Part shown: piece by piece, positions 44,108-56,620 of the stretch | How the letters are laid out: each line of letters begins with the position of its first letter | Position numbering within the stretch: position 1 is the stretch's first letter | Source: Ascochyta rabiei | Lineage: Eukaryota > Ascomycota > Dothideomycetes > Pleosporales > Didymellaceae | DNA: 64,000 bases | Assembly (NCBI RefSeq): GCF_004011695.2 | Contig: NC_082416.1 | Span: 372,001 to 436,000, forward strand | Direction: 5' to 3' | The notes under the pieces: generated by a model | The model's input: the letters and a program-made list of their open reading frames with translations, nothing else | Told to the model about the DNA's origin: nothing | Database searches by the model: none | Translations under genes and position numbers: made by a program

Positions 44108-45672
44108 AATTACGAATTACAGCACCCTCCAAAGTACGAGCGCGTTGGTGGCTTGTTGACACACCAAGTCGCAACTTCCTGAGGACAGATGCGCCCCACA
44201 TGATGCTGCGACAGCCTCAGGCCGCGATGATCCCTGCACGTGAAAGCGCGTCGCTTCTACGCGAGCCACCTAGTCCACGATTACCCTCACCAACGTCCAG
44301 CATCGCACATGCTGACGGTACCTCTCCATTCACACACCAAACGAGCTTCTTTGTGGATCACAGCAATGACAGGTACGTCGAGCTCCTATGCAAGATACAT
44401 ATTCCACGCGTGATGAGCATTTGGTAAAAGGTTAGATCGCTCTACTGATGGTTTCCCTTCGGTATGCTTTGCGTGCCTGCTTGCGCGGACGTTAGAGCGC
44501 ATTCGATGCGGAGGAGGAAGCCTCAGTGGGGCGAAATGCTACCACTTGGAAAATTATAGATGGCTGATGCAACTGTTATTCGGTACATTGTCTCTCTTTG
44601 CTGCCGGTGACGAGAACGCTGACTGTGGCATAGTGAGACTACATCCTTCAGGCCAGGTCATCAGTTGCGCCAGAACCTAAAACTATGATGACATCGCGGC
44701 CGTGGATGTCTGCTCCGCACCATGCAACTCAACAGCCAGTGTGCTCGCCTTATGAATCATGGAGTCGTCGGTTTGTTGTTCGCCCAGAGCTAGCCACCGC
44801 AGCACTGTCCGTTCCACAAGTTACAGAATGGTCAACAGCACCGAATGACATTCAGAAATCTGCTCACTCGTGACCGTCGCTCCTTTGGGAGCTTCAACAC
44901 ACTGAGAAACCTTCTCAACCCAACTCTGTCCGCTCTTGGGTCTTAATAGCCCCGCAAGACTTCACTCTGTACAAGAGGAGAGCGCAGTGTATGGCGTAGA
45001 GGTAGAAGTGAGGACCGTGGTAGCGAACATGCGGTCTGAAGCTGAAGAGAAGAAAAGTAGAACCGCCAATCCGGTAGCAAGGGACGACCCTTGACACCGA
45101 CAACAGGTCTCAGCATTGAACCAGAACATAAGTGACGCTGGTTTCTTATTGCGAGATATTGTGAAGTATGAGCCGAATGCTAAGGAAGTGGTAGGTTACA
45201 GGGCACGAGACAGGCAACATACTCCACAATCCATGAATGATGCATGCGGGCTTTTGGGACGAGGACTTGAAGGGTCCAGGACAGACTTGGGAATTGGTAT
45301 AGACTGGGGAAGCCGCTTAATAAGAAGTGAATGAATGATCATCAACCGCCCGGCGGGTTACAAGAACAATGGAAGCCAACACACATGACCTGTGCCACAG
45401 AATCCTTCTTCAGATTTAGGGAATCGAAGTAGTCAAGACAGTATCGAAGCATGTAAGTGATAGAGAGATACCGAGGTTGCAAAACGGGTAGCAAGAAGTC
45501 TGCTCCTGCATGCATAGCGGGGTCCAACACCTGCCCCACACAAGCTACAACAGCTCGTAACCAAGTACCGTCAATCCGTCCCGTGACATCCTATACACAT
45601 CGAGCCGCCTTACGCCCACCCTTCCTCACCGTTGCAATACCCACGCAAGGCCAACTTCCAATCCAACTCACC
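44108..45672. other. Gene-free stretch, about 1.6 kb
   Basis: It lies between the divergent SCY1-like and SDR genes and must hold both promoters. Frames at 44200-44427 and 44685-44873 have no recognisable content and no splice partners. No arrays. Confidence 0.5.
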
Positions 45673-46691
45673 ATGCCATACTCGCTCCAGGGCCGCAACG
45701 TCCTCGTAACCGGCGGGTCAGCGTAAGCTCCTCACCCACGCTTCAAGCTGCGAAGTCACAACCAAATTGCTGACAACCCCACTAGCGGCTTAGGTGCACT
45801 GCTCTCCACAGCTTTTGCACAGCAGGGATGCAACATAGCAATCAACTACTTCAACCGGCTGGAGCCCGCGCAGCAAGTGCAGCAGCAGTGTCAAGCGACG
45901 GGCGTCAAGGCCGTGGTGATCAAGGCCGATATGACGAGCACGAGGGAGGCGGCGAGGGCTGTGCAGGAGACGATTGAGCAGCTGGGGGGGATTGATGTTG
46001 TGGTTGCTAATGCGGTGAGTGTGGCCTGGTGGCTGAGAGGGTGTGATGGTGTGTTTGTGTACTGATTCAATGGGAGAGTAGGGGTGGACCAAGTTCTGTG
46101 AGTGGAAGGATCATGAGGGGATGACGGAAGAGGAGTGGGATAAGGTGTGTTTGTCTGGCGACTTCTGATGCTGTAGTCTGACTTGGGAACTGTACTAATA
46201 TGGCCCCCGACAGTGCTGGTCCGCCAATGTCAAGGTCCCTCGCGCCCTTCTTCTCGCTGCAAAACCCACGTTCGATGCCAACCCTGATGGTGGGCAGATG
46301 ATCACCACAGGATCAATCGCTGTGAGCCTCCCCCTATCTAACTTGCTACCATCTGTCACGTACGTTCTGACATTTGTAGGGTGTCAGCCAGGGCGGGTCG
46401 TCGATGCCGTACTCGATAACGAAAGCCGCTCAACTGCACCTCGTGAAATGCCTCGCCGTCACAGAAGGGCCTAAGATCCGGGTCAATACCGTCTTACCGG
46501 GCCTCCTCTTAACCGAGTGGGGCAAGAAGTACAGTCCCGAGCGCATCGAGGCACTGAAGAATGCCGCGGTGCTGAAGAAGGATACAGAGTTGCAGGATTG
46601 CGTGGATGCGTTTGTGATGTTGGCCAAGAATTCGAGTATGACAGGGATGCGGATCCAGGTCGATGCTGGGCTGAATGTGCAGGGTGCATGA
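45673..46691 (+). CDS. Short-chain dehydrogenase/reductase (classical SDR), 5 exons
   Basis: Exons are 45673-45722, 45786-46014, 46082-46144, 46214-46321 and 46380-46691; all introns are GT-AG, and the product is 253 residues. Rossmann motif TGGSAGLG (residues 13-20), VVVANAG for adenine-ring support, catalytic Ser148 (TTGSIAG), Tyr161 and Lys165 (PYSITKAA) and the segment RVNTVLPGLLLTEWG are all intact. GMRIQVDAGLNVQ at the end is the usual SDR C-terminal strand. Substrate is unknown. It lacks a presequence and is probably cytosolic. It is tail to tail with MCT1, 42 bp apart; Oar1 of mitochondrial fatty-acid synthesis is also an SDR, but without a targeting signal I do not assign that role. 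Confidence 0.92.
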
Positions 46692-46733
46692 CGTGGGTTC
46701 GTGTCGAACCGAATCGATGGCGAGATACTGTCT

Positions 46734-48029
46734 TCAGTCTTCGGAAGCTTCCGTGTCATCGAGTGCGCGCACAACTTCTTCCATGTCCTTTGGACTTGTA
46801 ATCGCCCATACGCCTCCACCTTTGACTGCGCCTTTCATGCCGACCTCTTTGCCGACCAGATTTCTGCCTACTTTCCCAGGGCCGATGCCGACGTAGCGGC
46901 GGACATTCTCTTCTTCGTGGAGATACTTGACGCTCTTCCACCATTGCACCGTTTCGACGCAGCTACGTGCTAATAGGTCTTTTAGCTGGTCTTTGCTCTC
47001 GTATGGTCTCCCTGTCACATTTGACACGCATGGCATCAGGCCTGGCCATGTGACAATGTCGCTCCCGTCTTTTTTTTCTTTATATAGCATGCGTTTTACC
47101 GTCTCGTAGGTGGGCTTCATAAGTGGGCCATGGAAGGGGGTGTCGGACTTCAGCCTAACATGCCGCGGGTCATGGCCGCCGAATTGGCGCAGGTTCGTAA
47201 GGAGGGTGTTGATGCGCGCTATGCTACCGCTGAGCACGATTTGGTTCTTCGAATTGATGTTGGCGATGAGGACTTGTTGTACGGCTGGGAGGTCGTCGTT
47301 GGAGTCGGAGCGCGAGCCACCCAGGCGCAGAAACTCGTGTATTGCAGCCACAAGAGCTGCCATGCGTTCTTCTGATTCACAGACTAGGGCGACCATGCCA
47401 AATTCGCCGCCCTCGGCCTCGACGGCTTCCTTGCTGCATCTGCTGGCAACTTCTGCGCGCCGTCGTACCATGTTCAGCGCGTCTTGGAAGGTGAGATATC
47501 CTCCAGCTACCAGAGCCGCAAACTCGCCCAGTGAGTGACCCAGCGTGATGTCGACGCGCTCAGATGTTTTGAAACCGAACTCTCGCTCCAGTATGCGCAG
47601 GATGAGGATGCTGGTCGCCATGATCGCCGGCTGTGCGTTCTCCGTGCACGTGAGCTCGGCGTTGGTGCCAGACTCTATGATTCTGGTGAGCGGTGTGTGC
47701 GGCAGGTTCAGTGTAGCGTCGATCTCTTCGAGGATGGGCTTCGCGGTGCGTGGGAAGGCCTCGAGCCATGGTGTTATCATGCCAACGCGCTGCACGCCTT
47801 GGCCTGATGGCTGTTAGCATCTTGATTCCACGGAGCTGGCAAACGGTATAGACACACCTGGAAAGAAAATCGCAGTCTTCGGCCTCTTCACTGTTGAATG
47901 CGTGCTGCTCATCCACCGCCGCGCTGTCGGCCGACTGCTACTACCACCACTTCTGAGCCCACCACATCGCGCACACGTCGCCTCGACACGCGGAAGAATT
48001 CGAAGAACCGGGGCGCAAGAGCTCGACAT
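46734..48029 (-). CDS. MCT1: Mitochondrial malonyl-CoA:ACP transacylase, 2 exons
   Basis: Exons are 48029-47858 and 47803-46734 with a 54-nt intron (GTGTGT...GCTAAC...CAG), giving 413 residues. The enzyme loads malonyl groups on acyl carrier protein in mitochondrial type II fatty-acid synthesis, needed for lipoic acid and respiration. MSSSCAPVLRILPRVEATCA and the following Arg/Ser-rich segment are a presequence. The junction restores the substrate-binding FFPGQGVQRVGM. The catalytic Ser148 lies in ITLGHSLGEFAAL. The second catalytic His is in SDTPFHGPLM, and the Gln/Asn-rich QPAIMATS segment is also typical. IGPGKVGRNLVG near the end is family-like. It ends only 42 bp from the stop of the convergent SDR gene. 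Confidence 0.93.
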
Positions 48030-48666
48030 GGCGATGGAAAGTGTGTTGTTATTGTTGACAGTGCATATTAGGGCATTGTTAATGGCTGGCGGAACTGTGG
48101 AGATTAGGAGTGTGGGGGTGGAGGCTGAGGAGCTTGGGGCAGGAAACGATGCCGGTCCCGCGGCCAGCCGAGGTCCGCTTTTTCCGAGATTGCGAGGCTT
48201 TCCGGAGCAGCGTGCACCGAGGAGGGTCCACCTCTACTATGGTATCAGGCATAAGTTTTGTGGGGGTCCACAACGTCCAGGGGTAGACATAGGAACTCTT
48301 ACTATCCATCTGAACTAATAAGAACAGACTTAGCTAATGACCTTGCCTGCTATCTCCCTGTGCAGAGCAGTAAAAATATAATACGTAGGGCGGCTTGTCC
48401 ATCAGCTACTGCGCGACCCACTTACAAAACCTACGCCTAGTATCCAGAGTAGACACGCCAGGAGGGAGTCACCCAGTCTGTTCTGATGGTTTTCTAAGCT
48501 GCGGGTAAAATCCTGGTCAACTTACATTCTAGTGCCTCCCTTATATTCATCTTTTTATACAACATTATAGTTTATGCAAAGAGCCCACAGCGTGGTTCCA
48601 CTGTTCAACAGCCTGCTGTTTTTCCTCTTCAGCCCATGTTAACCGCTCGGTCTGATCTTGCACGTT
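48030..48666. other. Intergenic region between MCT1 start and MED5 stop
   Basis: 637 bp holding the MCT1 promoter and MED5 3' UTR. The right part (48300-48620) is AT-richer. No gene or array recognised. Confidence 0.55.
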
Positions 48667-51600
48667 CTACATGTTATCGAAGTCCAGGCCCCAGTCATCC
48701 TCACCACCTCCGCCCATGTTCATATCCATATCCATGTCCATGCTCATGCCCATGCCCGTCATGTCACTCAGGTCGAGATCTGGCAGGCTTCCCAGGTTGG
48801 CGTCCATGTCACTCGCCATACCAGTTCCGGTCTCCATGCCTATACCGGAAAGGTTTAAGCCTTCTGGGCCCGTGAGCTCTTCCATGCTACGCTCCAAAGC
48901 CTTCTTGTCCATGCTTGGTATCTCCATATCGTTGGCTAAGCTAGCCGTGGCAGCATCTTCCATGGCTTTGTTGATATCGTCGGAGATGTTCTGAGCTTGC
49001 ATGCTGTCCATACTAACGCTTGGAAGGCTAATGACAGGTGCTTGGAGGCCTGCTTGCCCGACTGAGGCGAGCTGTGCCTCCACACGTCGATGCAGACGCA
49101 CAATGGCTTCCGCACTCGAAGGATCTGTCGTGATTAAGCTGAGAGCGTTATCAAAAAGGTGCTTTAGCATCTCGCGCAGATTTATCCTGGTTCGTGGCGG
49201 CGCCGGCGCAGAAATCGAGCTCCCTATCCAATCTACCGGTATAGGGCTGTCTTCAACGGTCGGCGCGCAGATGATCGACACACCAATATCAAGTGCGGCT
49301 GCACCATTACCAGCCTCAGTCTGCGCTTTGACCTCATCGACGATCGCTCGTACAGTTTGGTATACTCCTAGCATGTTCGATGCTGCGTACACTTGCCGAT
49401 GTGTATAGCTGGGCGGATTAGGATTGATAGCAGCGGTAGACGCCCATTGCGCAAGCTGCTGTATAGTATGTCGCAGCGCTGTGTTCAATGTGCTATTTGG
49501 TGCATTCGTCCACTGTTCCAACTCTCTGATTGAGGCATATGTGGAACGGCCATAGTGTGCGTTACCTTTGATGGCCTGTAGGAGAGGCTCGATATTGGTT
49601 CGATGTGGGTCGCGACGCTGCAATGTGCGGAAACACTTCTCGAGACGACTTGACACCATAGCTATGATTGTAGAATGCATAGCCTGTGCGTCTCCCGAGG
49701 ACGGTACTGAAAGGATCGCCTGGTGGAATATTCGCATCATGGCGTCGAGGTCGTTGTGTGTCTGTTTGAGGGCGTGGCTTGCCATCCAACTAAGCCCTCC
49801 AATCAACGAAGGCAAAAGGAACGTTTCGCCGAGATCTGTATACATGGTCAGAATACAATGAGTCAAGTTGGTAGCAAAGAAATACTCACATTCCAGGCCG
49901 CCTTTCACGGTCTCAAGTGACAGTACACCGGCAGAGCACGCCATGACTGTCTGGCTGAAGAAAGTCGGCACTATCAAGTAGAAATCTTGCGGTCGACATG
50001 AAGCGAATACATCGTTGCTAAGACCTTCATTGCCGGAGTCGTACAGCCCCTTCAGCCAGCTTGCAAGGTGCCTGCCTTGCTCCTCCGTCAAATTGTCTGG
50101 GGCAACGCTGTGGTTGCCACGCTCAATCAGCCTAGCAATGAATGATTCATGGTTGATCCCAATGTCATGATGTGTAAGATCGTAGCGATACACAAATGCC
50201 ATGATCAGGACGAGGATAGCTCCAAACTCATCGTAGACTGGCTGGTACTCGCCTGGCACTGTTAGTAGTGGTACTTTGCATATGGTGTGTTCTCCAACCT
50301 TGATCGCTATCATAATGCCACTCATCAAGAAACTGGCACAGCGGCCGCAGGATACTGGCAGGGGAGGTAAACTGCAACATGACATCCAAGCATTGTGGTT
50401 TCTTCGACAACAGATTGCAGATGTGTTTCAGATACATCGTCACCTGAGTCTCACAGAGATGCGCTATAAACTGTTGAATGGTCAGCACGATTTCACAAAC
50501 TATGAAAGATCATCTCATGCCTCGGTGATAGCACCAACGATGGCGCCAGCATTGCCGTCCAGATTCTCCATCTCATCGATATAAGCATTGACCTTGTCGA
50601 AATTGTTCTTGCACTGGTCCAGTAATGTTTTCTTGTCATACTTTGTAGCGGGTGGCCCTTGTATGGGCGGCTCTCCCAGGAGTCGCTCAACAGTGTTTGT
50701 AGCAATGTGTCCGTGAAGTGCACAAGCGTTCAAAAAATCCTGCCTCACATCGGAAAGCGAGTTGTTTCCGCCCATGATGTCGTCAAAGCCTTGCGAGAAG
50801 GCCGGAAAAGCATTAGGGTCGACGTGACTGAGAGCTTGCGTGATGCAAATCTCGGGTGTCATTGGGTAAATTGACCCTGAGAGTTGCGACAGCAATACGG
50901 GAACCTTGTTGATCAGAAAAGATTTCAGAAGGAACATTGTTGAGCTAGGTTCACTGCGGTACATCGCGTTGGCCAGAACATCGAATGAAGCGGTGATCAG
51001 ATCTGCGGCCATGTTTTGAGCGTCGATCTGACATAAATCAGTGTCGAACAAAGTTTTTCTTGCGAAACCGAAGTACCTTGTATCTCGAATGTAAGTAGTT
51101 GATGATCGTGAACTCGTCCGTGAGTGGGCGAGCAACAAGCTACAGTTGAATTAGCCTTTGATAGATATGGAAACATTGAGACCTACTAACGAGTTGACAA
51201 ACACGTAGAGTCCAGCTCGTGTAGATACGAGTGGCAAATCCATGACCGCTTCGAGCTGTAAAGCTGCCACTTCAAGGTTGGCATGCTCATTTGGCACACC
51301 TTCGATATTGGCAGGTTTCTCGTAAAGGCTGTGCTGTTTCTGTGACATCTCTAACCTGTTTGCAATCTCCAACGACGATTGAGACCCCAACGAGTTGTGA
51401 GACAAGAATGGAATGAATGATGCCAACGATTGAGCCAACCGTTTTCGCAAATCTGGAATCTGTAAGCATGGTCACATGTACACTTGTGTCTCGTTGAAGA
51501 AGTTTTGATGATATCGCCACGACACTCACCTGTGGCAGTGTGGTGGCTCAAAATGAGCAGGATCTTGGAGTTCTCGATGAGACCGACGACAAGAACGCCC

Positions 51601-52142
51601 AGAGCTTCGCGAACGTTGATGGACTGTTGTTGAGGTTGTTGCGAGATACCGGCCATAGCCTGCATCATCGTATCGCTGGTGTGTGACGTTACCATGGCCT
51701 GCATCCATCTTGTGACAACGATGAGCGTTTGCATCCCCTCGCTGTTGTTGGTAGGGCGATCCTCGGCAGCGAACGCTTTGTGAAGACGGTGGCATACAAC
51801 CTCCTCCAACTCGGATGCGTTGTGCCATCTTGGCTCATTTTCAGTTAAATGTCCGTCATTCTTCGGTAGGCGATCTTTTGAATAGTAGAACGTCGCAGAC
51901 AGGACGTCTGACGCGTCAACTCTTTTTAGCGCTAGCAGGCGCTCGAGGTAGACGATCACACGAGGGTCGACACTGTTTGCACGTGCAGATCGCGGTTTCA
52001 GTAGAAGGCCGGCGAGCTTGCGTCCAGGTAGTGGTGATGTTCGGTATAGTTGTGTAGTTGCAGCGTCGAACAGATCGGCCGGTACTCGCTGGTTCAGGCA
52101 TCGGTCAAGGAATACCGTCCATTCTTTGACCATGGAGTCCAT
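48667..52142 (-). CDS. NUT1: Mediator subunit 5 (Med5/Nut1), 7 exons, one probable GC-AG intron
   Basis: Exons are 52142-51530, 51452-51187, 51139-51077, 51027-50521, 50470-50299, 50252-49890 and 49835-48667, giving 1050 residues. Med5 is a tail-module subunit of the RNA polymerase II Mediator complex. Family-like segments are MDSMVKEWTVFLDRCLNQRV at the start, LTDEFTIINYLHSRY, MENLDGNAGAIVGAITE, FIAHLCETQVTMYLKHICNL and GEYQPVYDEFGAILVLIMAF. The tail is Asp/Met/Gly-rich (SMDMDMDMNMGGGGEDDWGL). Intron 4 (50471-50520) is best read as GCATGA...GCTGACC...ACAG, since this keeps AITE in front of the HLCET segment. A GT alternative inside the exon would delete six conserved-looking residues. The start is the first of two Met codons. 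The AT-rich block begins about 440 bp upstream of this gene. Confidence 0.88.
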
Positions 52143-52580
52143 GATCTATCGACTAAGTACTGAACAGCCCGTCCAACCGAGGGGCTTGAAATCAGCTAAA
52201 TATGTATACCAAGAATATAAAGACTGATAAGGTGATCAACAATGCCTAGCCGGGGTTATTGATGAAGGGTGCTGCAGCGAGTGGTGAGGCCAAGAGCAAT
52301 CGAAGCGAACAACTTAGCCGAAAGGTCTGTGCTGGATCTGAGCACTTGGCCTCTGTACCATCACATGTCGACCGGGGTTTGTAGATGCATTTAAGACAAA
52401 CCGCATCATCTTCTTGTGAAGAGTGGCATCGATGATGCAACATAAGCGATGACTGGTCACACGGTTCGGACAAGGCACTGCATGGATCATGGAATCATTG
52501 CTTCTTCGAAATCGCGCGGGTTTTCGGCCTACCGTGTCCGTGCGCGCAACAACCGGAGTCGCGCAACGACCAAATCGTCA
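52143..52580. promoter_or_regulatory. Upstream region of MED5, up to the composition boundary
   Basis: Normal-composition sequence with no gene. It presumably holds the MED5 promoter. TCA, CCA, TGA and TGG are still common here and stop being so at about 52580. Confidence 0.5.
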
Positions 52581-52832
52581 TAACTACACCATACTTAACG
52601 CGTTACATCTTAACAACTATAGCAGCTATAAACAGAGCACTTAAAGTAATTCATGTACTAGGATGTAGTAAAAAAATTATAAACTAGACTTTTACTAATA
52701 TAAGGTACAATTAAGCTTTTTAACCTAGGTAAACTATAATAACATAAAATATTAGAAGGCTCTAGAATACGTATGTATATATCTACTACAAGGTGTATAG
52801 AAGTACTAATGTAAAGAATATAGATATTCTTC

Positions 52833-52837
52833 TATTC
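52833..52837. repeat. Target-site duplication, left copy (TATTC)
   Basis: TATTC directly before the first base of the 5' LTR, identical to the five bases after the 3' LTR. Confidence 0.88.
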
Positions 52838-53035
52838 TGTTATAAGTATTCTCCCTACGCTAGAAGATACCTTAGCTAGGTCCTAGGCTAAGCCTAGGGA
52901 CCTACTGGCCACACACGTATATAATATTCACAAACCTTAAGACTTATCTATTAAGGATTTATCTTATCTCTTAATATTACCCTATTATTTGTTCTATCTT
53001 GCTCTGCTCTATTACCTACCTATAGTGCCCTTACA
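52838..53035 (+). repeat. 5' LTR, 198 bp
   Basis: Begins TGTTATAAG and ends CCCTTACA, the normal TG...CA termini. It aligns base for base with 60823-61020 with 12 transitions and no gaps. It contains an imperfect palindrome, TAGGTCCTAGGCT / AGCCTAGGGACCTA, at 52877-52904. Confidence 0.93.
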
Positions 53036-54800
53036 ATTTAAATCCTTTATACTCCTCTTAGAACAGGCAGCTAATTAGCAGTAGAGGAGCAGGAAAAACC
53101 TAGCTATTACAATGGTAGGAGGACAACGTAACCTCTGCTTAACTACTAGTAATATAGAAGAGCTACCCCCTTATAATAACCTTAGTTAGGAGCTAGACGC
53201 TTAATAACATAACAACGTACTTAGGGTGTTGCTATTACCTATAGAGCTACTACTTAACCCTTATATTAGGGGTAAGTTAGACACTACAATAGCAGGCGTT
53301 ACAATACTAGACGTCCTAACGCTACGCGCTAAATAACCTGTAATAGAGTTGTTATAAGCTTCTATCCTGTTATTACTAAAAGCACTTAATAAGGCAGAAC
53401 TGTCTAGTGCTACTAAGCAGGAGATTAAAATCTAGTAATAACAATTTAACTAGGTAGTTAAAACCCTGTAATAGACGCACGCTAAACAAGCACTAGGTAG
53501 CTAACGCCTAGCGTTTAACAAGGCCAGCAGAATAATACAAGTCCTTAATAATATTTAGCCTAAGCTAAAACTTAGGACAGATAACAAGCCTCTATTAACC
53601 TAGTAGGTAGACTAGTAGATTAAGGATATAGACACAGTGTTCTAGTACACTTAAGTACTTAAAGACTCTATAACCTGTACCTACTAGATTATAGGCACTA
53701 TCTACTATAGTGTCTACTAGGAATTAATTTAACAACGTATTAATAAGGGATTAATCTAGACCTAGGCTAACCTCTGCGTAGAAGAGGAGCAGCTTATCTA
53801 AGACCTAGTCTTTACTTAGTATAAAAACTATAATAAGTACTTTAACTATAAGTAGAAGTCTAATAATTTAGTTAATACCTTTCTAATAAAGTTAAATAAG
53901 CAGAAGTCTCTACTGCCCTATAACTTTATAAAGTTTAAAGACAGCAGTAATAACTATAAGTTTAAGATAGTATTTATATAGAGCCTTACACCCTCTATAC
54001 TCTAATATAAAATCTAGTAGAATAGTAGTCTAGAATATATTACTAAGTAGGCGGAGTTTAAATAGGCCCTCTAAAACGCAGAAACCTTAACAGTCCTCTT
54101 AAACTTAGGGTTGTAGACTAAAAGTAGCAGTAGAAATAAGGGACCTCTTTCTTTAGACGCTAGGAGGAAGTTTAAAAGGTATAACAGTTAGGCGTTAACC
54201 CCCTCTAGGAGCAATACTAGGAAGCACCTAGAAGACCCCTAGCTAACAACTAGTGCTGCTAATTTATTAGGCAGAAGATAGATCCTTAAGGGAAACAACT
54301 ATTAACAATCCTAAGGTTAACTACAGAACTAGGGACAACATACCTAGGAATACTAGCAGCAGGGCTATTAGAGAGGCTACAGAGGCAGCTAACAACATTC
54401 TAGTAGCAAGCTAATCCTAGAAAATAGCAAGCCCTAGTTGCTAACCTGTTCTACCTGTAGCTAGAGTTAGAAACTAAAGGGAAATAAACCTGCATAACAG
54501 TTATAGTCTAGCTTAACAACGCTAATAGTAACCCTAGAACCCTCTAGGCTCTGTACAACTTAGGCTTAGAGCTAAACCTTATTACTAAGAATGTAGCTAG
54601 AGACCTAGGGCTAGACCTAGCAGGCACTAACTAATAACTAAAGGCCGTAGTCCTAGACAATACAGAGCTGTCCCTAACTAACTAGTACTAGTTAACAGTA
54701 GTCTACTACAACAGCAAAGGAGTACCTAAGATAATTAGACTAACTAAGTTCTAGTCTACATTATTTATTAGGTACAACCTAGTCCTAGGTTATCTATAGC
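53036..54800 (+). pseudogene. Gag and protease region of the retroelement, degraded
   Basis: Placed by position between the 5' LTR and the RT region. The plus-strand reading is interrupted every few dozen bases by TAG or TAA. I could not identify a zinc knuckle or the protease DTG motif with confidence, so the gag/protease border is open. Confidence 0.5.
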
Positions 54801-55329
54801 TAGCTAAGGTAGACCTATATATCTATTTCTTAGCAGAAACCTATAAGTAGTTTACTAACAACACTAAGAGAGTCTAGCTATTAATAGCTAAATAATTATT
54901 TAGTAAACTAGGTCTAGGTAAGCAGCTATATCTGCTATATCTAGAGAGCCTAAAGATAGGTAGTCTAACAGACGCCTACTAGGTAGACGCTAGACAGGTA
55001 TTAGAAGTAGCCTGTCTTACTAAATAGTTAAGAATTATAGCAGTAGGACTTAACAGCAGCACTATTCTAGATAACAACGCCCTAGATACAGAAGAACTTC
55101 AGTACGTGCCTAAACACCTCTATTATAAGTAGTTTACCTTTAGTAAATAACAGATAAGTATGCTAGCACCCTACTAGAAGTATAACTACTCTATTAAGAT
55201 TAAGGATAGAGCTAAGGTTCCTAACCTTCTAATCTACAACCTGTCTTACAGAGAGCTAGACATCCTCTAGGACTACCTTAAGACAGCACAGGAGAAGGGC
55301 TAGATCTGTCTAAGCAAGTTACTAGCAGA

Positions 55330-55920
55330 AGCCCTTATTCTATTTATCTCTAAGTTAGACAGCACTATAAGACTATGCGTTAACTATTAGAGATTAAATA
55401 GGGTAACTATTAAGAACTAGTACCCTATACTACTAGTTAGTAAGATAATAGACTACCTATTAAAAGTAAAGGTCTTTACTAAGCTAGATCTACGTAACAC
55501 CTACTATAGGCTCTAGTTTAAGAAAGGTAATAAGTAGAAGACTGCGTTTAAGACACAGTATAGTTATTTTAAATACCTAGTAATACCTTTTAGCCTAGCA
55601 AACGCGCTAGCCACATTTTAATCCTACATCTACTAAGCCCTAGAAGGCCTACTAGATAGGACCTACGTAGTCTACCTTAATAATATCCTTATCTACTTCT
55701 AGGACAAGAAGGACTACAACAAGCACGTTAAGAAGGTCCTAGATCGCCTAGTTAAGTAGGGGATGTTTGCGAAGGCTAGTAAGTGCGTCTTCTCTAGCAA
55801 GTTAGTAGAGTTTTTAAGATTTATTATTATACTAGACAGCTTAGTTATAGACTCTAAGAGGGTCTACACTATTACTAAATAGCTAGAGCTATTAAGCTAC
55901 AACAACATTTAGGTGTTCTT
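55330..55920 (+). pseudogene. Reverse transcriptase region of the Ty3/gypsy element, degraded
   Basis: The plus-strand reading keeps the family order of RT blocks: a FTKLDLR-like segment (about 55472-55495), FKTQYSYF (about 55549-55572) and an AFxxxxxPxxFQ-like region around 55590-55622. The catalytic YxDD box at 55673-55684 reads TACCTTAATAAT, i.e. both Asp codons have become Asn. Such a change follows from TGATGA to TAATAA, the preferred mutation in this block. In-frame TAG codons are common. Confidence 0.82.
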
Positions 55921-56099
55921 AGGCTTTACTAACTTCTATTAATAATTTATTTTTAACTACTTAGGAATTATCTAACTGCTTATAGACTATATAACAGCTG
56001 CCTAGAACCTAACAGAGGACTAGAGGGTCCCTAGTCTAGAAAAAGGGAAGGTAAGACTAAAGAAAAGCTAAAAGGGACTAATAAAATAGTATAAACTAT

Positions 56100-56620
56100 A
56101 GTACTAGCTAGAGAAAGCCTACACAGCTTTCCTTACAATTAGAGAGAAGTTTACAAAAGCCCTAGTGCTATAACACTTTAACCCTAATAAGCCTATTATT
56201 ATTCTTATAGACGTGTTAGACTTTACTATAGCAGCTATCTTATTATAACCCTAGACGTCTAAGGTAGCAACAGAGCAGCACTAGAAACTAGTAGCGTTCT
56301 AGAGCTGGAAGTTCTAAGGTCTATCTATTAGATAGCATACCTATAATAAGAAACTCTTAGTAATTATTAATAATTTTAGGTAGTAGAGGTATTACCTTAA
56401 ACATGCCCCTATAACAATCTAGGTACTCTTAGACTATAATAACCTAAGGTACTTTATAATAATAAAAGAGCTCTCTCTAAAACAAGCCTGTTAGGCAGAA
56501 GAGCTAGTAAGGTTTAACTTTAAAGTTAAATATAAGCTAGAACTAGAGAACGTAGTAAATAGTCCCTTAAGACGTCTAGATTACGCATAAGGTCTTAAGG
56601 TTAGAGAACAGTAAGCCCTT
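56100..56620 (+). pseudogene. RNase H region of the retroelement, degraded
   Basis: Around 56190-56250 the reading (cctattattattcttatagac then ttagactttactatagca) matches the start of retroelement RNase H, with the first catalytic Asp in the IDVLDFTIA-like stretch. Downstream blocks are interrupted by stops. Confidence 0.65.

Noticed and set aside
44200..44873. Short plus-strand frames between the SCY1-like and SDR genes
   Set aside because: No motif, no intron structure; probably promoter or leader sequence.
45673..48029. Idea of a secondary-metabolite cluster from an SDR next to an acyltransferase
   Set aside because: The acyltransferase is a stand-alone MCT1 with a mitochondrial presequence, and no synthase, oxygenase or regulator gene lies nearby.
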